Positions 1-6,523 are shown, numbered from the stretch's first letter. The stretch: DNA of 6,749 nucleotides from an uncultured Bordetella sp. (GCA_937881145.1 CALGFL010000426.1:1-6749); one strand, 5' to 3'. A program made the numbers and translations. Notes: generated by a model from the sequence alone, not told the origin.

Positions 1-1
1 C

Positions 2-433
<432 letters not shown>

Positions 434-449
434 TTTCCACAGACCAGGC

Positions 450-490
450 AAAACGCCTGCTTATGCCTGCGAGCATAAGCAGGCGTTTTT
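450..490 (+). terminator. strong Rho-independent terminator after panC
   Basis: A perfect 17-bp inverted repeat pairs 450-466 with 473-489 around a 6-nt loop (467-472). The plus-strand 3' arm runs into a T tract at 486-490. The stem starts 16 bp after the panC stop codon. The 5' arm begins with four A residues, so the structure could also act weakly in the opposite direction, but no minus-strand gene ends here. It should isolate panC from the regulator gene at 593. Confidence 0.88.
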
Positions 491-582
491 ATTTGCTCTT
501 CACTCGGTCGGAAAAGCGCGGCGCCGGGGGGGCGATAGCGCGCCGCCGAGGCGCTGCATGACACACTTGCCTACCCGAAAAC

Positions 583-588
583 GGAGGA
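583..588 (+). promoter_or_regulatory. near-consensus ribosome binding site for the LuxR-type gene
   Basis: GGAGGA lies 4 nt before the ATG at 593. It is the best Shine-Dalgarno match in the window and fixes the start of this short gene. It argues that the 82-residue product is a real, well translated protein and not a decayed fragment of a larger regulator. Confidence 0.8.
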
Positions 589-592
589 CACT

Positions 593-841
593 ATGCCATG
601 CAGTAATGCAGCCTTTCAATGCGCGCCGAGGCTGGACAGGCTGTCGGTGCGCGAGCGCCAACTCGTGCATCACTATGCCCGCGGGCTGCCCAACAAGGTG
701 GTCGCCATCGATTTCGACATTTCCGAACGCACGGCCGAGGCGCATCGCGCGCGCATCTTTCGCAAGATGGGCGTGCGCAGTGCGCTGGAGCTGGCGTGCT
801 GCATCTGCCCGCACCGTCCCGGCCCGGCAAATGAAGCGTGA
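593..841 (+). CDS. stand-alone LuxR/FixJ-type helix-turn-helix protein
   Basis: This 82-residue protein is almost entirely a GerE/LuxR-type DNA-binding domain. The segment from L17 to about A68 follows the family pattern: LSVRERQ opens the first helix, GLPNKVVAIDFDISERT forms the scaffold and turn, and AEAHRARIFRKMGVRS is the recognition-helix region. It resembles the C-terminal output domain of FixJ-type response regulators, but there is no receiver domain and no ligand-binding domain. Five cysteines (C3, C10, C69, C70, C72) flank the domain, which is unusual for its size. The GGAGGA site at 583 supports the start. The gene sits alone between the panC terminator and a convergent lipoprotein gene whose stop is 4 bp away. 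I infer a small transcription factor acting without phosphorylation; its targets are unknown. I see no convincing promoter in 491-582. Confidence 0.87.
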   Translation: MPCSNAAFQCAPRLDRLSVRERQLVHHYARGLPNKVVAIDFDISERTAEAHRARIFRKMGVRSALELACCICPHRPGPANEA

Positions 842-845
842 AGCC

Positions 846-1664
846 TCAGGGGCAGCTGGGCATCGGCTGCTTGGACAGCTCGTCGACGGGGTCGAGGTCG
901 GGCTGGCGGGTCAAGGTATAGGCCAGCAGGGGCGTGTGGCCCCGGATGGCCTTGATGCTCAGCACATTATCGGCCGAGGCCACCAGTTCGGACCGCGGGT
1001 TGCCCTTGGCATCGAGCAGCAGCAGATGGGCGGGATGATCGCCGGTGACGTTCCAGCAGCCTTGTTCGGCCAGCGGCGCGGCGGGCTGGCCCTGGCTGGC
1101 CAGGTAGGTGGCGCGGCTGCGCCAGCGGCCGTTGGGCCCCAGCGTGAGCGTGATGCGCTGGGCCGAGCATTGCTCCGACGGCGACGAGCAGGGAATGGTA
1201 CCGACGAAGGTTTCGGCCTGCGGCAGGAAGGCACGCTGGGCCGGATGGTCCGTGGGGACGGCCGTGGACGGCGCGTTGTCTTTCATTCGGGCGTTGGCGC
1301 CGGCGGCGGGTATCGCGGGCATCGGCGCGGCGACCGGGCCGCTCGCATCGGGCGCGGGCGCGCTCGATGCGTTCTCGGCGCGATTGGCGGCAACGCCGCT
1401 GCCGGCAGCGGCGGCGCCCGCCACGGGCTGCTTTTTCTGCGGCGCGTAGTTCAGGGGAATCTGGATCTGCGAGGGCGCCTGCGACAGCATGGAATGGCTG
1501 ACGCCGCCCTGCGCCTGGTAGGTGGCGTCGGTGTTGGAGTTCTCGGCCGGCGGCGCGTAGTAGCCCGGTTCGCGCATCTGGGCGCAACCCGTGGCCAGCA
1601 GCGCGCCGCTGAGCGTCGTCGAGAGTATCAGGGTGCGCAGGATGGGCAGGGAAGAAAAAGGCAT
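846..1664 (-). CDS. lipoprotein with NlpE-like C-terminal domain
   Basis: A 272-residue envelope protein. Residues 1-26 form a lipoprotein signal peptide: R10, a hydrophobic stretch, then a lipobox ending LATG before C27. The acylated cysteine would anchor it in a membrane facing the periplasm. Residues about 76-137 are a low-complexity alanine/proline-rich linker. From about 151 to 255 the sequence follows the NlpE N-terminal domain layout: GTIPC with a second cysteine 7 residues later (C159, C166), a strand ending ITLTL, GPNGRWRSRATYL, a tryptophan strand near 204, LLLLDAKGNP, and a closing LAYTLTRQ strand. NlpE in enterobacteria is an outer-membrane sensor of surface and copper stress; here the cysteines are spaced CX6C instead of NlpE's CXXC. 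Further cysteines are C203 and C271. No clear Shine-Dalgarno precedes the ATG (complement of 1662-1664). The domain call is from pattern similarity; the function is inferred only. Confidence 0.83.
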   Translation of the reverse strand: MPFSSLPILRTLILSTTLSGALLATGCAQMREPGYYAPPAENSNTDATYQAQGGVSHSMLSQAPSQIQIPLNYAPQKKQPVAGAAAAGSGVAANRAENASSAPAPDASGPVAAPMPAIPAAGANARMKDNAPSTAVPTDHPAQRAFLPQAETFVGTIPCSSPSEQCSAQRITLTLGPNGRWRSRATYLASQGQPAAPLAEQGCWNVTGDHPAHLLLLDAKGNPRSELVASADNVLSIKAIRGHTPLLAYTLTRQPDLDPVDELSKQPMPSCP

Positions 1665-1705
1665 GGATGAGTCCGGAAGACGCGCGGCGGCGCAGGGTTC
1701 GGCCA

Positions 1706-1724
1706 GAGCGTTCGGTCAACGCTC
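1706..1724. repeat. inverted repeat in the lipoprotein leader (possible operator or hairpin)
   Basis: Seven-base arms GAGCGTT (1706-1712) and AACGCTC (1718-1724) match perfectly around a 5-nt centre. The site lies between the candidate lipoprotein promoter (1755-1783) and the lipoprotein start codon, so it could be an operator or a leader hairpin. The role is inferred from position only. Confidence 0.4.
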
Positions 1725-1754
1725 AGCGATAAGGCCGGGTGTGTCGAGTATGAG

Positions 1755-1783
1755 ATTTTACGCACCTGGAATTGGCTCGTCAT
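1755..1783 (-). promoter_or_regulatory. candidate sigma-70 promoter for the lipoprotein gene
   Basis: On the minus strand, ATGACG (complement of 1778-1783, four of six matches to the -35 consensus) is followed after exactly 17 nt by TAAAAT (complement of 1755-1760, five of six matches to the -10 consensus). Transcription would start near 1748 and give a leader of about 80 nt containing the inverted repeat at 1706-1724. The region is relatively AT-rich for this window. This is a consensus match and not evidence of activity. Confidence 0.4.
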
Positions 1784-1828
1784 GGCGGCGGACCGGCAAC
1801 CGGTGCCTCGATGTAGCGGCGGGGTGAA

Positions 1829-2590
1829 ATGTCGATTGCTTTTGCCTGGCAAGGTTTGCCTATCGGACCGGCCTGGGCCGCGACGCTGGCCGGTTTCCTG
1901 GGGTTGGCGGCCGGCTGGGCGTTGAGCGCTTTGGCGCGCGCGCTGCCTCGCGGGCTCGAACGCGCCTGGCGGGAGCAGGCCGGCGGTATTGCGCAAGCGG
2001 CACCGGTCTGCGCGAACGATGGGCGCCAGGCCGACTGGCGTCTGGACGCGCGCGGCAAGGCCATGGCCTTGCTGACGGCGTCGGTGTTCGCCGCCTGCGT
2101 GGGGTGCCTGGGAGCCACGCCCGCCGCGCTGTGCGGCATGGCGTTCGCGGCGGCGCTGATCGCCCTGGGCTGGATCGACGCCGAGACCGGTTTGCTGCCC
2201 GATGCACTGACCCTGCCCTTGCTTTGGGTCGGCCTGCTGGTCAACCTGCATGGCGCGCTGGCGCCCCTGCCGTCGGCTGTGCTGGGGGCGGCCGCGGGCT
2301 ATGTGCTGCCGTGGTCGGCCTATTGCCTGCTGCGCTGGCGCACCGGCCTGGAGGGCATGGGCTACGGCGACTTCAAACTGATGGCCGCGCTGGGCGCCTG
2401 GTTCGGCCTTGCGGCGCTGCCCTGGCCGCTTTTGGGCGCATCGCTGGCGGCGTCGGCGGTGGGGCTGGGCCTGCGTTGGGCGGGCAGGCTGCGGCGCGGC
2501 CAGGCCTTGCCTTTCGGGCCTTATCTGGCGGCAAGCGGTATCCTGATGTTTCTTGTCGAGGCGCCCATGGGCCGTTTTTTCGCAACCTAG
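1829..2590 (+). CDS. pilD: type IV prepilin peptidase, reduced N-terminal domain
   Basis: PilD is an inner-membrane aspartyl protease that cleaves the leader of type IV pilins and type II secretion pseudopilins; classical forms also N-methylate the new N-terminus. The 253-residue protein has several hydrophobic segments. The catalytic aspartates are D117 in GWIDAETGLLPD and D181 in GMGYGDFK. Their spacing of 64 residues equals that of well-studied PilD, and the LLPD and GXGD contexts are intact. Classical PilD is about 290 residues and has two CXXC pairs in the first cytoplasmic loop; here that loop (about 40-77) is short and holds a single cysteine, C61. Protease activity is therefore likely, while the zinc-binding part is missing. 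The ATG at 1829 follows a G-rich stretch ending GGGGTGAA, a close-spaced and weak ribosome site. coaE follows after 32 bp, as in many proteobacteria, but no pilB or pilC lies upstream. Confidence 0.92.
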   Translation: MSIAFAWQGLPIGPAWAATLAGFLGLAAGWALSALARALPRGLERAWREQAGGIAQAAPVCANDGRQADWRLDARGKAMALLTASVFAACVGCLGATPAALCGMAFAAALIALGWIDAETGLLPDALTLPLLWVGLLVNLHGALAPLPSAVLGAAAGYVLPWSAYCLLRWRTGLEGMGYGDFKLMAALGAWFGLAALPWPLLGASLAASAVGLGLRWAGRLRRGQALPFGPYLAASGILMFLVEAPMGRFFAT

Positions 2591-2622
2591 CGCCTGTTGA
2601 CGCTAAAAAGAGCCACGCATAG

Positions 2623-3276
2623 ATGGGAAAAGCCAGAATGTTGAGCATAGGCCTGACCGGCGGCATCGGTTCGGGCAAATCGCGCGTGGCGGATCTGCTG
2701 GCGCAGTGGGGCGCCGCGCTGATCGATACCGATGTGATCGCGCATGCGCTCACGGGGCCGCAAGGCGAGGCCATGCCGGCGCTGCGCGAGGCTTTCGGTG
2801 TGCAGGCCGTGACCGCCGAAGGCGCCTTGAACCGCGCCTGGATGCGCGAGCGGGTGTTTCGCGACCCGGACGCGAAGGCGCGTCTCGAAGGCATTCTGCA
2901 TCCGCTGATAAGCCGGCACGCGCGCGAACAGGGCGAACGGGCTCGCGGCGCCTACCGTGTGTACGTCGTGCCGCTGCTGGTCGAGTCCGGCCGCTGGCGC
3001 GACAAAGTCGATCGCATCTGCGTGGTCGATTGCGACCCCGAGACCCAGATTTCCCGAGTGCGAGAGCGCAGCGGGCTGACGCCGGACGGCATACGGGCTA
3101 TCATGGCGGCACAGTCCACGCGTGAAGCCAGGCTGCAAGTGGCGGACGACGTCATCCTCAATGACGGCGCTACGTCTGCCGCCCTGCTGCACGAGCGGAC
3201 CAGGATGATGCATGATCGTTGGATCGCTCTGGCCGCAGCACTGGGCACCACCCGCGGCCGGCAAGCATCCGCCTGA
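2623..3276 (+). CDS. coaE: dephospho-CoA kinase
   Basis: CoaE phosphorylates the 3'-hydroxyl of the ribose in dephospho-CoA, using ATP, in the last step of coenzyme A synthesis. With the ATG at 2623 the protein has 217 residues, a normal length. The P-loop GGIGSGKS is at residues 13-20, the IDTD acidic pair (D35, D37) follows, then VVPLLVESGRW in the CoA-binding region, RVRERSGLT, and the closing MAAQSTREARLQVADDVILNDG segment typical of the family. A second in-frame ATG at 2638 would give 212 residues starting MLSIGLTGG, which fits the usual CoaE N-terminus better; both starts have weak ribosome sites (AGAG 10 nt before 2623, GGA 9 nt before 2638), so the choice is open. It sits 32 bp after pilD and 66 bp before zapD, probably in one operon. 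panC, an earlier gene of the same pathway, is nearby but has its own terminator. Confidence 0.97.
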   Translation: MGKARMLSIGLTGGIGSGKSRVADLLAQWGAALIDTDVIAHALTGPQGEAMPALREAFGVQAVTAEGALNRAWMRERVFRDPDAKARLEGILHPLISRHAREQGERARGAYRVYVVPLLVESGRWRDKVDRICVVDCDPETQISRVRERSGLTPDGIRAIMAAQSTREARLQVADDVILNDGATSAALLHERTRMMHDRWIALAAALGTTRGRQASA

Positions 3277-3342
3277 CAATTCCGGACCTGGCGCCTGGCC
3301 AACGCGCGAGGCCCATCGGCAGTCATCGAGGGCTTGCGGCGA

Positions 3343-4095
3343 GTGATTCTGTACGAATACCCCTTCAACGAGCGTGTCCGCGCCTACCTCAGGCTGGAAT
3401 ATCTGTTCGACAGATTGTTCTTCCTGGTTCGCGGCGACGACATGCGCGAACATCAGATCGCGGTTTCCACGCTGTTCGACATTCTCGACGTGCTCGAACG
3501 CACGGACGTCAAAGGCTCCATTTTGCAAGACCTCGAACGCCAGCGTTCGGGGCTGGCCGCGTTGCGCGACCATCCCGGCGTTGCCCAGGACGTGCTCGAA
3601 GGCATGCTGGGCGATATGGAGCGCGTCATCGGGGTGCTGACCGCGCAAGGCAAGATCGGCCAGGCCTTGCGTGAAAACGAATGGCTTTCGAGCTTGCGCG
3701 GCCGCCTTTCGGTGACCGGCGGCGCCACTCAGATGGACATGCCCTCGTTCTACGCCTGGCAGCAAAAGCCTGCCGAGGTGCGCCGGGCCGACCTGGCCCG
3801 CTGGATCGACTCCCTCATGGGCTTGTGCGAAGGGCTGGCCCTGGCCCTGCGGCTGCTGCGCGAAAACGGCGCCAAGAGCCAGGCCGTGGCCGAGCAAGGC
3901 GCCTATCAGCAGATGCTGGGCGGCAAGCAGCACCAGTTGCTGCGCGTCTGGATCGAGCCGACGCAGGGCGTGTTCCCCGAGATCAGCGCCAACAAGTACA
4001 TGATCTGGATCCGCTACGCCACGCAAGACGGCGAGCTCAAGCCGCAGCCCGTGGCGCGCGACGTGCCTTTCAGCATGTCGCTCTGCTCGATCTAG
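3343..4095 (+). CDS. zapD: cell division protein ZapD
   Basis: ZapD (formerly YacF) binds the C-terminus of FtsZ and bundles FtsZ filaments at the division site in the cytoplasm. I place the start at the GTG at 3343, giving 250 residues beginning MILYEYPFNERVR, which matches the family N-terminus; GAGGG at 3328-3332 lies 10 nt upstream. A TTG at 3334 would add three residues but leaves only 1 nt after that site, so it is less likely. The first half is helical and rich in charged residues (LRLEYLFDRLFFLVRGDD, then the QDLERQ region); the second half ends in the conserved VFPEISANKYMIWIRY strand and a short tail. Length agrees with the E. coli protein of about 247 residues. No deletion or frameshift is seen. 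It is the last gene of the pilD-coaE-zapD run and converges on a hemerythrin gene 19 bp away. Confidence 0.96.
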   Translation: MILYEYPFNERVRAYLRLEYLFDRLFFLVRGDDMREHQIAVSTLFDILDVLERTDVKGSILQDLERQRSGLAALRDHPGVAQDVLEGMLGDMERVIGVLTAQGKIGQALRENEWLSSLRGRLSVTGGATQMDMPSFYAWQQKPAEVRRADLARWIDSLMGLCEGLALALRLLRENGAKSQAVAEQGAYQQMLGGKQHQLLRVWIEPTQGVFPEISANKYMIWIRYATQDGELKPQPVARDVPFSMSLCSI

Positions 4096-4120
4096 CCGTC
4101 AGGCGGCCCCGCCGTCAGGC
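4095..4120. repeat. 10-bp direct repeat in the zapD/hemerythrin junction
   Basis: GCCGTCAGGC occurs at 4095-4104 and again at 4111-4120. The first copy begins in the last base of the zapD stop codon and the second contains the hemerythrin stop codon (complement of 4115-4117). There is no T tract or strong hairpin, so this is not a typical terminator. It may be a small local duplication. Confidence 0.45.
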
Positions 4121-4555
4121 AGGCGAGCGCGGCGCGAAAGCGATGGGCACGCCGCCGAAGCGGTTCTTGCCGCGGTAGGCGGCCACGGCCGAGTCCATGT
4201 AGTGCACATGCTCGGGCAGCCAGCGTTGCAGTTCGGCGCAGAGCGACTGCACCAGGTTCGCCACGCCGACCACATCTTCGTTTTCACTTACCCAGTCTTT
4301 GACCTCGGCCAGCGATTTGAGCACCGCGGCGTGCTCGTCGATGTGGCAGACCGCGTCGTCGTTGCCCTGCATGAGGCGCAGGTCTTGGTCTTCGGTGGCG
4401 AAGTGGGCGGCGCAGTGCTGCGTCAGGGCGTCCAGCGCGGCGAGGACCTCCTGCCGGTTGCGGGTCTGCGACAGGTGCTGCGCCAGGCGTTGCAATTGGG
4501 CGTGATCCCGATCCAGCCGCGGATCGCCCAGGGTGAGGGTGGGTTCGGTGTTCAT
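4115..4555 (-). CDS. single-domain bacteriohemerythrin
   Basis: A 146-residue cytoplasmic four-helix protein with all the ligands of a diiron oxygen-binding site. The canonical pattern is present in order: H18 (DRDHAQL), H51 and E55 (HFATE), H71 and H75 (HIDEH), then H116 and D121 (HVHYMD), matching the H, HXXXE, HXXXH, HXXXXD layout. Length is typical of free bacteriohemerythrins, and there is no signalling domain attached. Family members bind O2 reversibly, and some store or deliver oxygen or respond to nitric oxide; which applies here cannot be read from sequence. The ATG (complement of 4553-4555) has no visible Shine-Dalgarno, so translation may be weak or coupled. The gene follows the Nudix gene by 39 bp on the same strand and may be the last gene of that operon. 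It converges on zapD. Confidence 0.94.
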   Translation of the reverse strand: MNTEPTLTLGDPRLDRDHAQLQRLAQHLSQTRNRQEVLAALDALTQHCAAHFATEDQDLRLMQGNDDAVCHIDEHAAVLKSLAEVKDWVSENEDVVGVANLVQSLCAELQRWLPEHVHYMDSAVAAYRGKNRFGGVPIAFAPRSPA

Positions 4556-4594
4556 GGACGGGAGTCTATTCGCGCGGCAGGCGGCCGCCGGATC

Positions 4595-5602
4595 TCAGAT
4601 TATCGCGCGGATGCCGGCAATGCCGTGCGCACCGTGCGAGCGGGCGATGTCGCGCGTCGCCTCGGACTGGCCGCCCAGCGCGAACACCGGCAACCCGGCA
4701 TCGCGCAAGCCTTCGGCAAAGCCGGCCCAGCCCAGGCCGGGCTCGTCGGGGTGCGATGGCGTGGCCAGCACGGCGCCCAGCACCGCGAAGTCGGCGCCGA
4801 GGTTGCGCGCATGCGTGATGTCGCCCTGCGTGTGAGCCGAGACACCCACCAGCGCGTCCGAAGGCAGGCTGGGGCGGCTTTGCAGGACGGCCGCTTGCGC
4901 GGCGCGCAAGTGCACGCCATCGGCCTGATGCCACCAAGGCGCAGGGTGCATGCTATTGACCAGCAGTCGCGCGCCGGCGGCGTGGCAGCGCTCGAGCACC
5001 TGCAGGAAGGCGGCGCGCAGCGATTCGGCGTGAACGCCTTGCGGCCAGTCGGGTTCGCGCAGTTGCACCAGCTTCAGGCCGCCGGCCAGGGCCGCGTCGA
5101 GCCGCTGCAGGAAGTCGGGCAGACGCGAAGGCGAGCCGATGGCCGAGATGCCGTAGGTCGTGGGCAGCTGCAGCCAGCGCAGCGGCGGGACGGTGGCGGG
5201 CAGGACCCTGCCGTCGGGTTTGGTGGGATCCAGATCGTCGCCCTGGCGCAGCGCGTCGGCCAGCGCCTGGGCGGGGTCGACCCAGCGCAACTGTTGGTTT
5301 TCCAGGCCGGTCGGCTCGCCCTCCCAGGCTGTGACCTGGCAGAAGGCCAGGCGCACGGTGCTGTGGGGGTAGCGGTGCACGTAGGTGACCCAGGGCCAGG
5401 CCTGGGTGACGCGGATGCCGATTTCTTCATGCAGCTCGCGCGCCAGGGCCTGCAGCACGGTTTCGCCGGGTTCGAGCTTGCCGCCGGGCAGCTCCCACCA
5501 GCCTGGCCAGGGCTTGTCGCCGGGGCGCTGGCCCAGCAGCAGCAAGCCGTCGCCGCGCAAAATGAGGCCGGCGGCGACGTCGATGATCTTGCGTTCAGTC
5601 AT
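4595..5602 (-). CDS. Nudix hydrolase fused to ThiE/TenI-like domain
   Basis: A 335-residue two-domain protein. Residues about 5-130 are a MutT-type Nudix domain: WWELPGG leads into a perfect Nudix box, G41-X5-E47-X7-R55-E-L-H-E-E-I-G-I63, which binds the metal and cleaves nucleoside diphosphate linkages, with 8-oxo-dGTP the usual presumed substrate. Residues about 148-335 are a TIM-barrel domain of the thiamine phosphate synthase/TenI type: VQLRE at 179-183, LLVN at 213-216, DGVHL at 228-232, GVSAH at 253-257 and a late FALGG loop. Typical ThiE has a lysine after QLRE and a TK-rich phosphate loop; here the positions read proline and TPSHP, so thiamine phosphate synthesis is doubtful. This fusion is known in gamma- and beta-proteobacteria. 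The chosen ATG (complement of 5600-5602) lies 11 bp after the ATPase stop, suggesting coupling; the frame stays open upstream to 5809, but that stretch overlaps the ATPase gene and has no Nudix similarity. Confidence 0.93.
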   Translation of the reverse strand: MTERKIIDVAAGLILRGDGLLLLGQRPGDKPWPGWWELPGGKLEPGETVLQALARELHEEIGIRVTQAWPWVTYVHRYPHSTVRLAFCQVTAWEGEPTGLENQQLRWVDPAQALADALRQGDDLDPTKPDGRVLPATVPPLRWLQLPTTYGISAIGSPSRLPDFLQRLDAALAGGLKLVQLREPDWPQGVHAESLRAAFLQVLERCHAAGARLLVNSMHPAPWWHQADGVHLRAAQAAVLQSRPSLPSDALVGVSAHTQGDITHARNLGADFAVLGAVLATPSHPDEPGLGWAGFAEGLRDAGLPVFALGGQSEATRDIARSHGAHGIAGIRAII

Positions 5603-5613
5603 GAGCGGGGCGG

Positions 5614-6480
5614 TCAGGCGTGGCGCGCCGCCCAGTCGCGCGCGAACTGATGGGCCACGCGGCCCGAGCGCGAGCCGCGCTCCAGCGCCCATTGCAGCGC
5701 TTCGGTGCGCGCGGCTTCGATCTGTCCGGCGGGGCAGCCCAGGTCGCGCAGCCAGTGATGGACGATATCGAGGTAGTCGTCCTGCCGGAAGGGGTGAAAG
5801 GACAGCCACAGGCCGAAGCGCTCGGACAGCGAGATTTTTTCCTCGACCGTTTCGCCGGGATGGATCTCGCCGTCGGCGGTATGCGTGGCCTGCAGGTTCT
5901 CGCTCATGTATTCCGGCATCAGGTGGCGCCGGTTGGACGTGGCGTAGATCAGCACGTTCTCGCCCGATGAAGACACCGAGCCGTCGAGCACCGATTTAAG
6001 CGCCTTGTAGCCGGCCTCGCCTTCTTCGAAAGAGAGGTCGTCGCAGAAGACGATGTAGCGCTCGGTGCGGCCGGCGACCATTTCGACGATGTCGGACAGG
6101 TCGCCCAGATCGGATTTGTCGACCTCGATCAGGCGCAGGCCCCGGTCGCCGTAGGCGGCCAGCATGGCCTTGACCAGCGAGCTCTTGCCGGTGCCGCGCG
6201 CGCCGGTCATGAGCACGTTGTTGGCCGGCTTGCCCTGCAGGAACTGGCGCGTGTTGCGGTCGATGATGTCTTTCTGGCGTTCGACGTGCTGCAGGTCGGC
6301 CAGTTCGATGCGCGCCACGTGGCGCACGGCGTCGAGCCAACCGCGCGCGCCGCGCTTGCGCCAGCGAAAGGCGTGCGCGCTCCAGTCGATCTCGGGCGGC
6401 GCGGCGGGCAGCCAGGCTTCGAGCTGGGCCAGGACGCGCGCGGCGCGTTCCAGCAAATGAGACAGGTCGTAGGAATCCAT
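5614..6480 (-). CDS. DUF815-type AAA ATPase
   Basis: A 288-residue cytoplasmic ATPase of the DUF815 group within the AAA superfamily. The N-terminal 85 residues are helical and carry the WLDAVRHVARIELADLQHVERQK segment that precedes the ATPase core. Walker A is GARGTGKS at 93-100, Walker B is YIVFCDDLSF at 142-151 with D147 and D148, and sensor 1 is the YATSNRRHL segment with N183. A conserved LSERFGLWLSF segment follows at about 218-228, then a helical lid with a basic end. The biochemical role of the family is not established. The ATG (complement of 6478-6480) follows a weak GGGTAG. The gene lies between argJ and the Nudix fusion, 11 bp from the latter, an arrangement shared by many beta-proteobacteria. 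A REP-like spacer separates it from argJ. Confidence 0.94.
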   Translation of the reverse strand: MDSYDLSHLLERAARVLAQLEAWLPAAPPEIDWSAHAFRWRKRGARGWLDAVRHVARIELADLQHVERQKDIIDRNTRQFLQGKPANNVLMTGARGTGKSSLVKAMLAAYGDRGLRLIEVDKSDLGDLSDIVEMVAGRTERYIVFCDDLSFEEGEAGYKALKSVLDGSVSSSGENVLIYATSNRRHLMPEYMSENLQATHTADGEIHPGETVEEKISLSERFGLWLSFHPFRQDDYLDIVHHWLRDLGCPAGQIEAARTEALQWALERGSRSGRVAHQFARDWAARHA

Positions 6481-6523
6481 GGTGCTACCCGAGCGAGCCG
6501 CCAGGCCGCCCCAGGACGAGCGG

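Noticed and set aside
558..1670. Long plus-strand open frame of 370 codons
   Set aside because: It overlaps both the LuxR-type gene and, antisense, the lipoprotein gene. Its product is glycine/arginine-rich low-complexity sequence with no family pattern, typical of antisense frames in GC-rich DNA.
967..1719. Second minus-strand frame overlapping the lipoprotein
   Set aside because: Arginine-rich shadow in another frame of the same strand; the competing frame has a signal peptide, lipobox and domain.
1714..1719. TTGACC on the minus strand as a -35 box for the lipoprotein
   Set aside because: It is a good hexamer, but no acceptable -10 lies 16-18 nt downstream, and it sits within the inverted repeat. 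The 1755-1783 pair is better.
1792..1804. ACCGG-CAA-CCGGT palindrome upstream of pilD
   Set aside because: Short and of a composition expected by chance in this GC content; no further support for an operator.
3334..3342. TTG start for zapD
   Set aside because: It leaves only 1 nt after the GAGGG site and adds residues not seen in the family; the GTG at 3343 gives the conserved N-terminus and a 10-nt spacing.
2587..4026. Minus-strand open frame of 479 codons opposite coaE and zapD
   Set aside because: It is fully antisense to two well-recognised genes, and its product shows no domain.
4202..5650. Plus-strand open frame of 482 codons opposite hemerythrin and the Nudix fusion
   Set aside because: It is antisense to genes with intact catalytic motifs; the product is compositionally biased and unrecognisable.
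5603..5809. N-terminal extension of the Nudix protein
   Set aside because: The frame is open, but the 69 extra residues overlap the ATPase gene and lack Nudix similarity; the ATG at 5602 starts directly before the conserved first strand.
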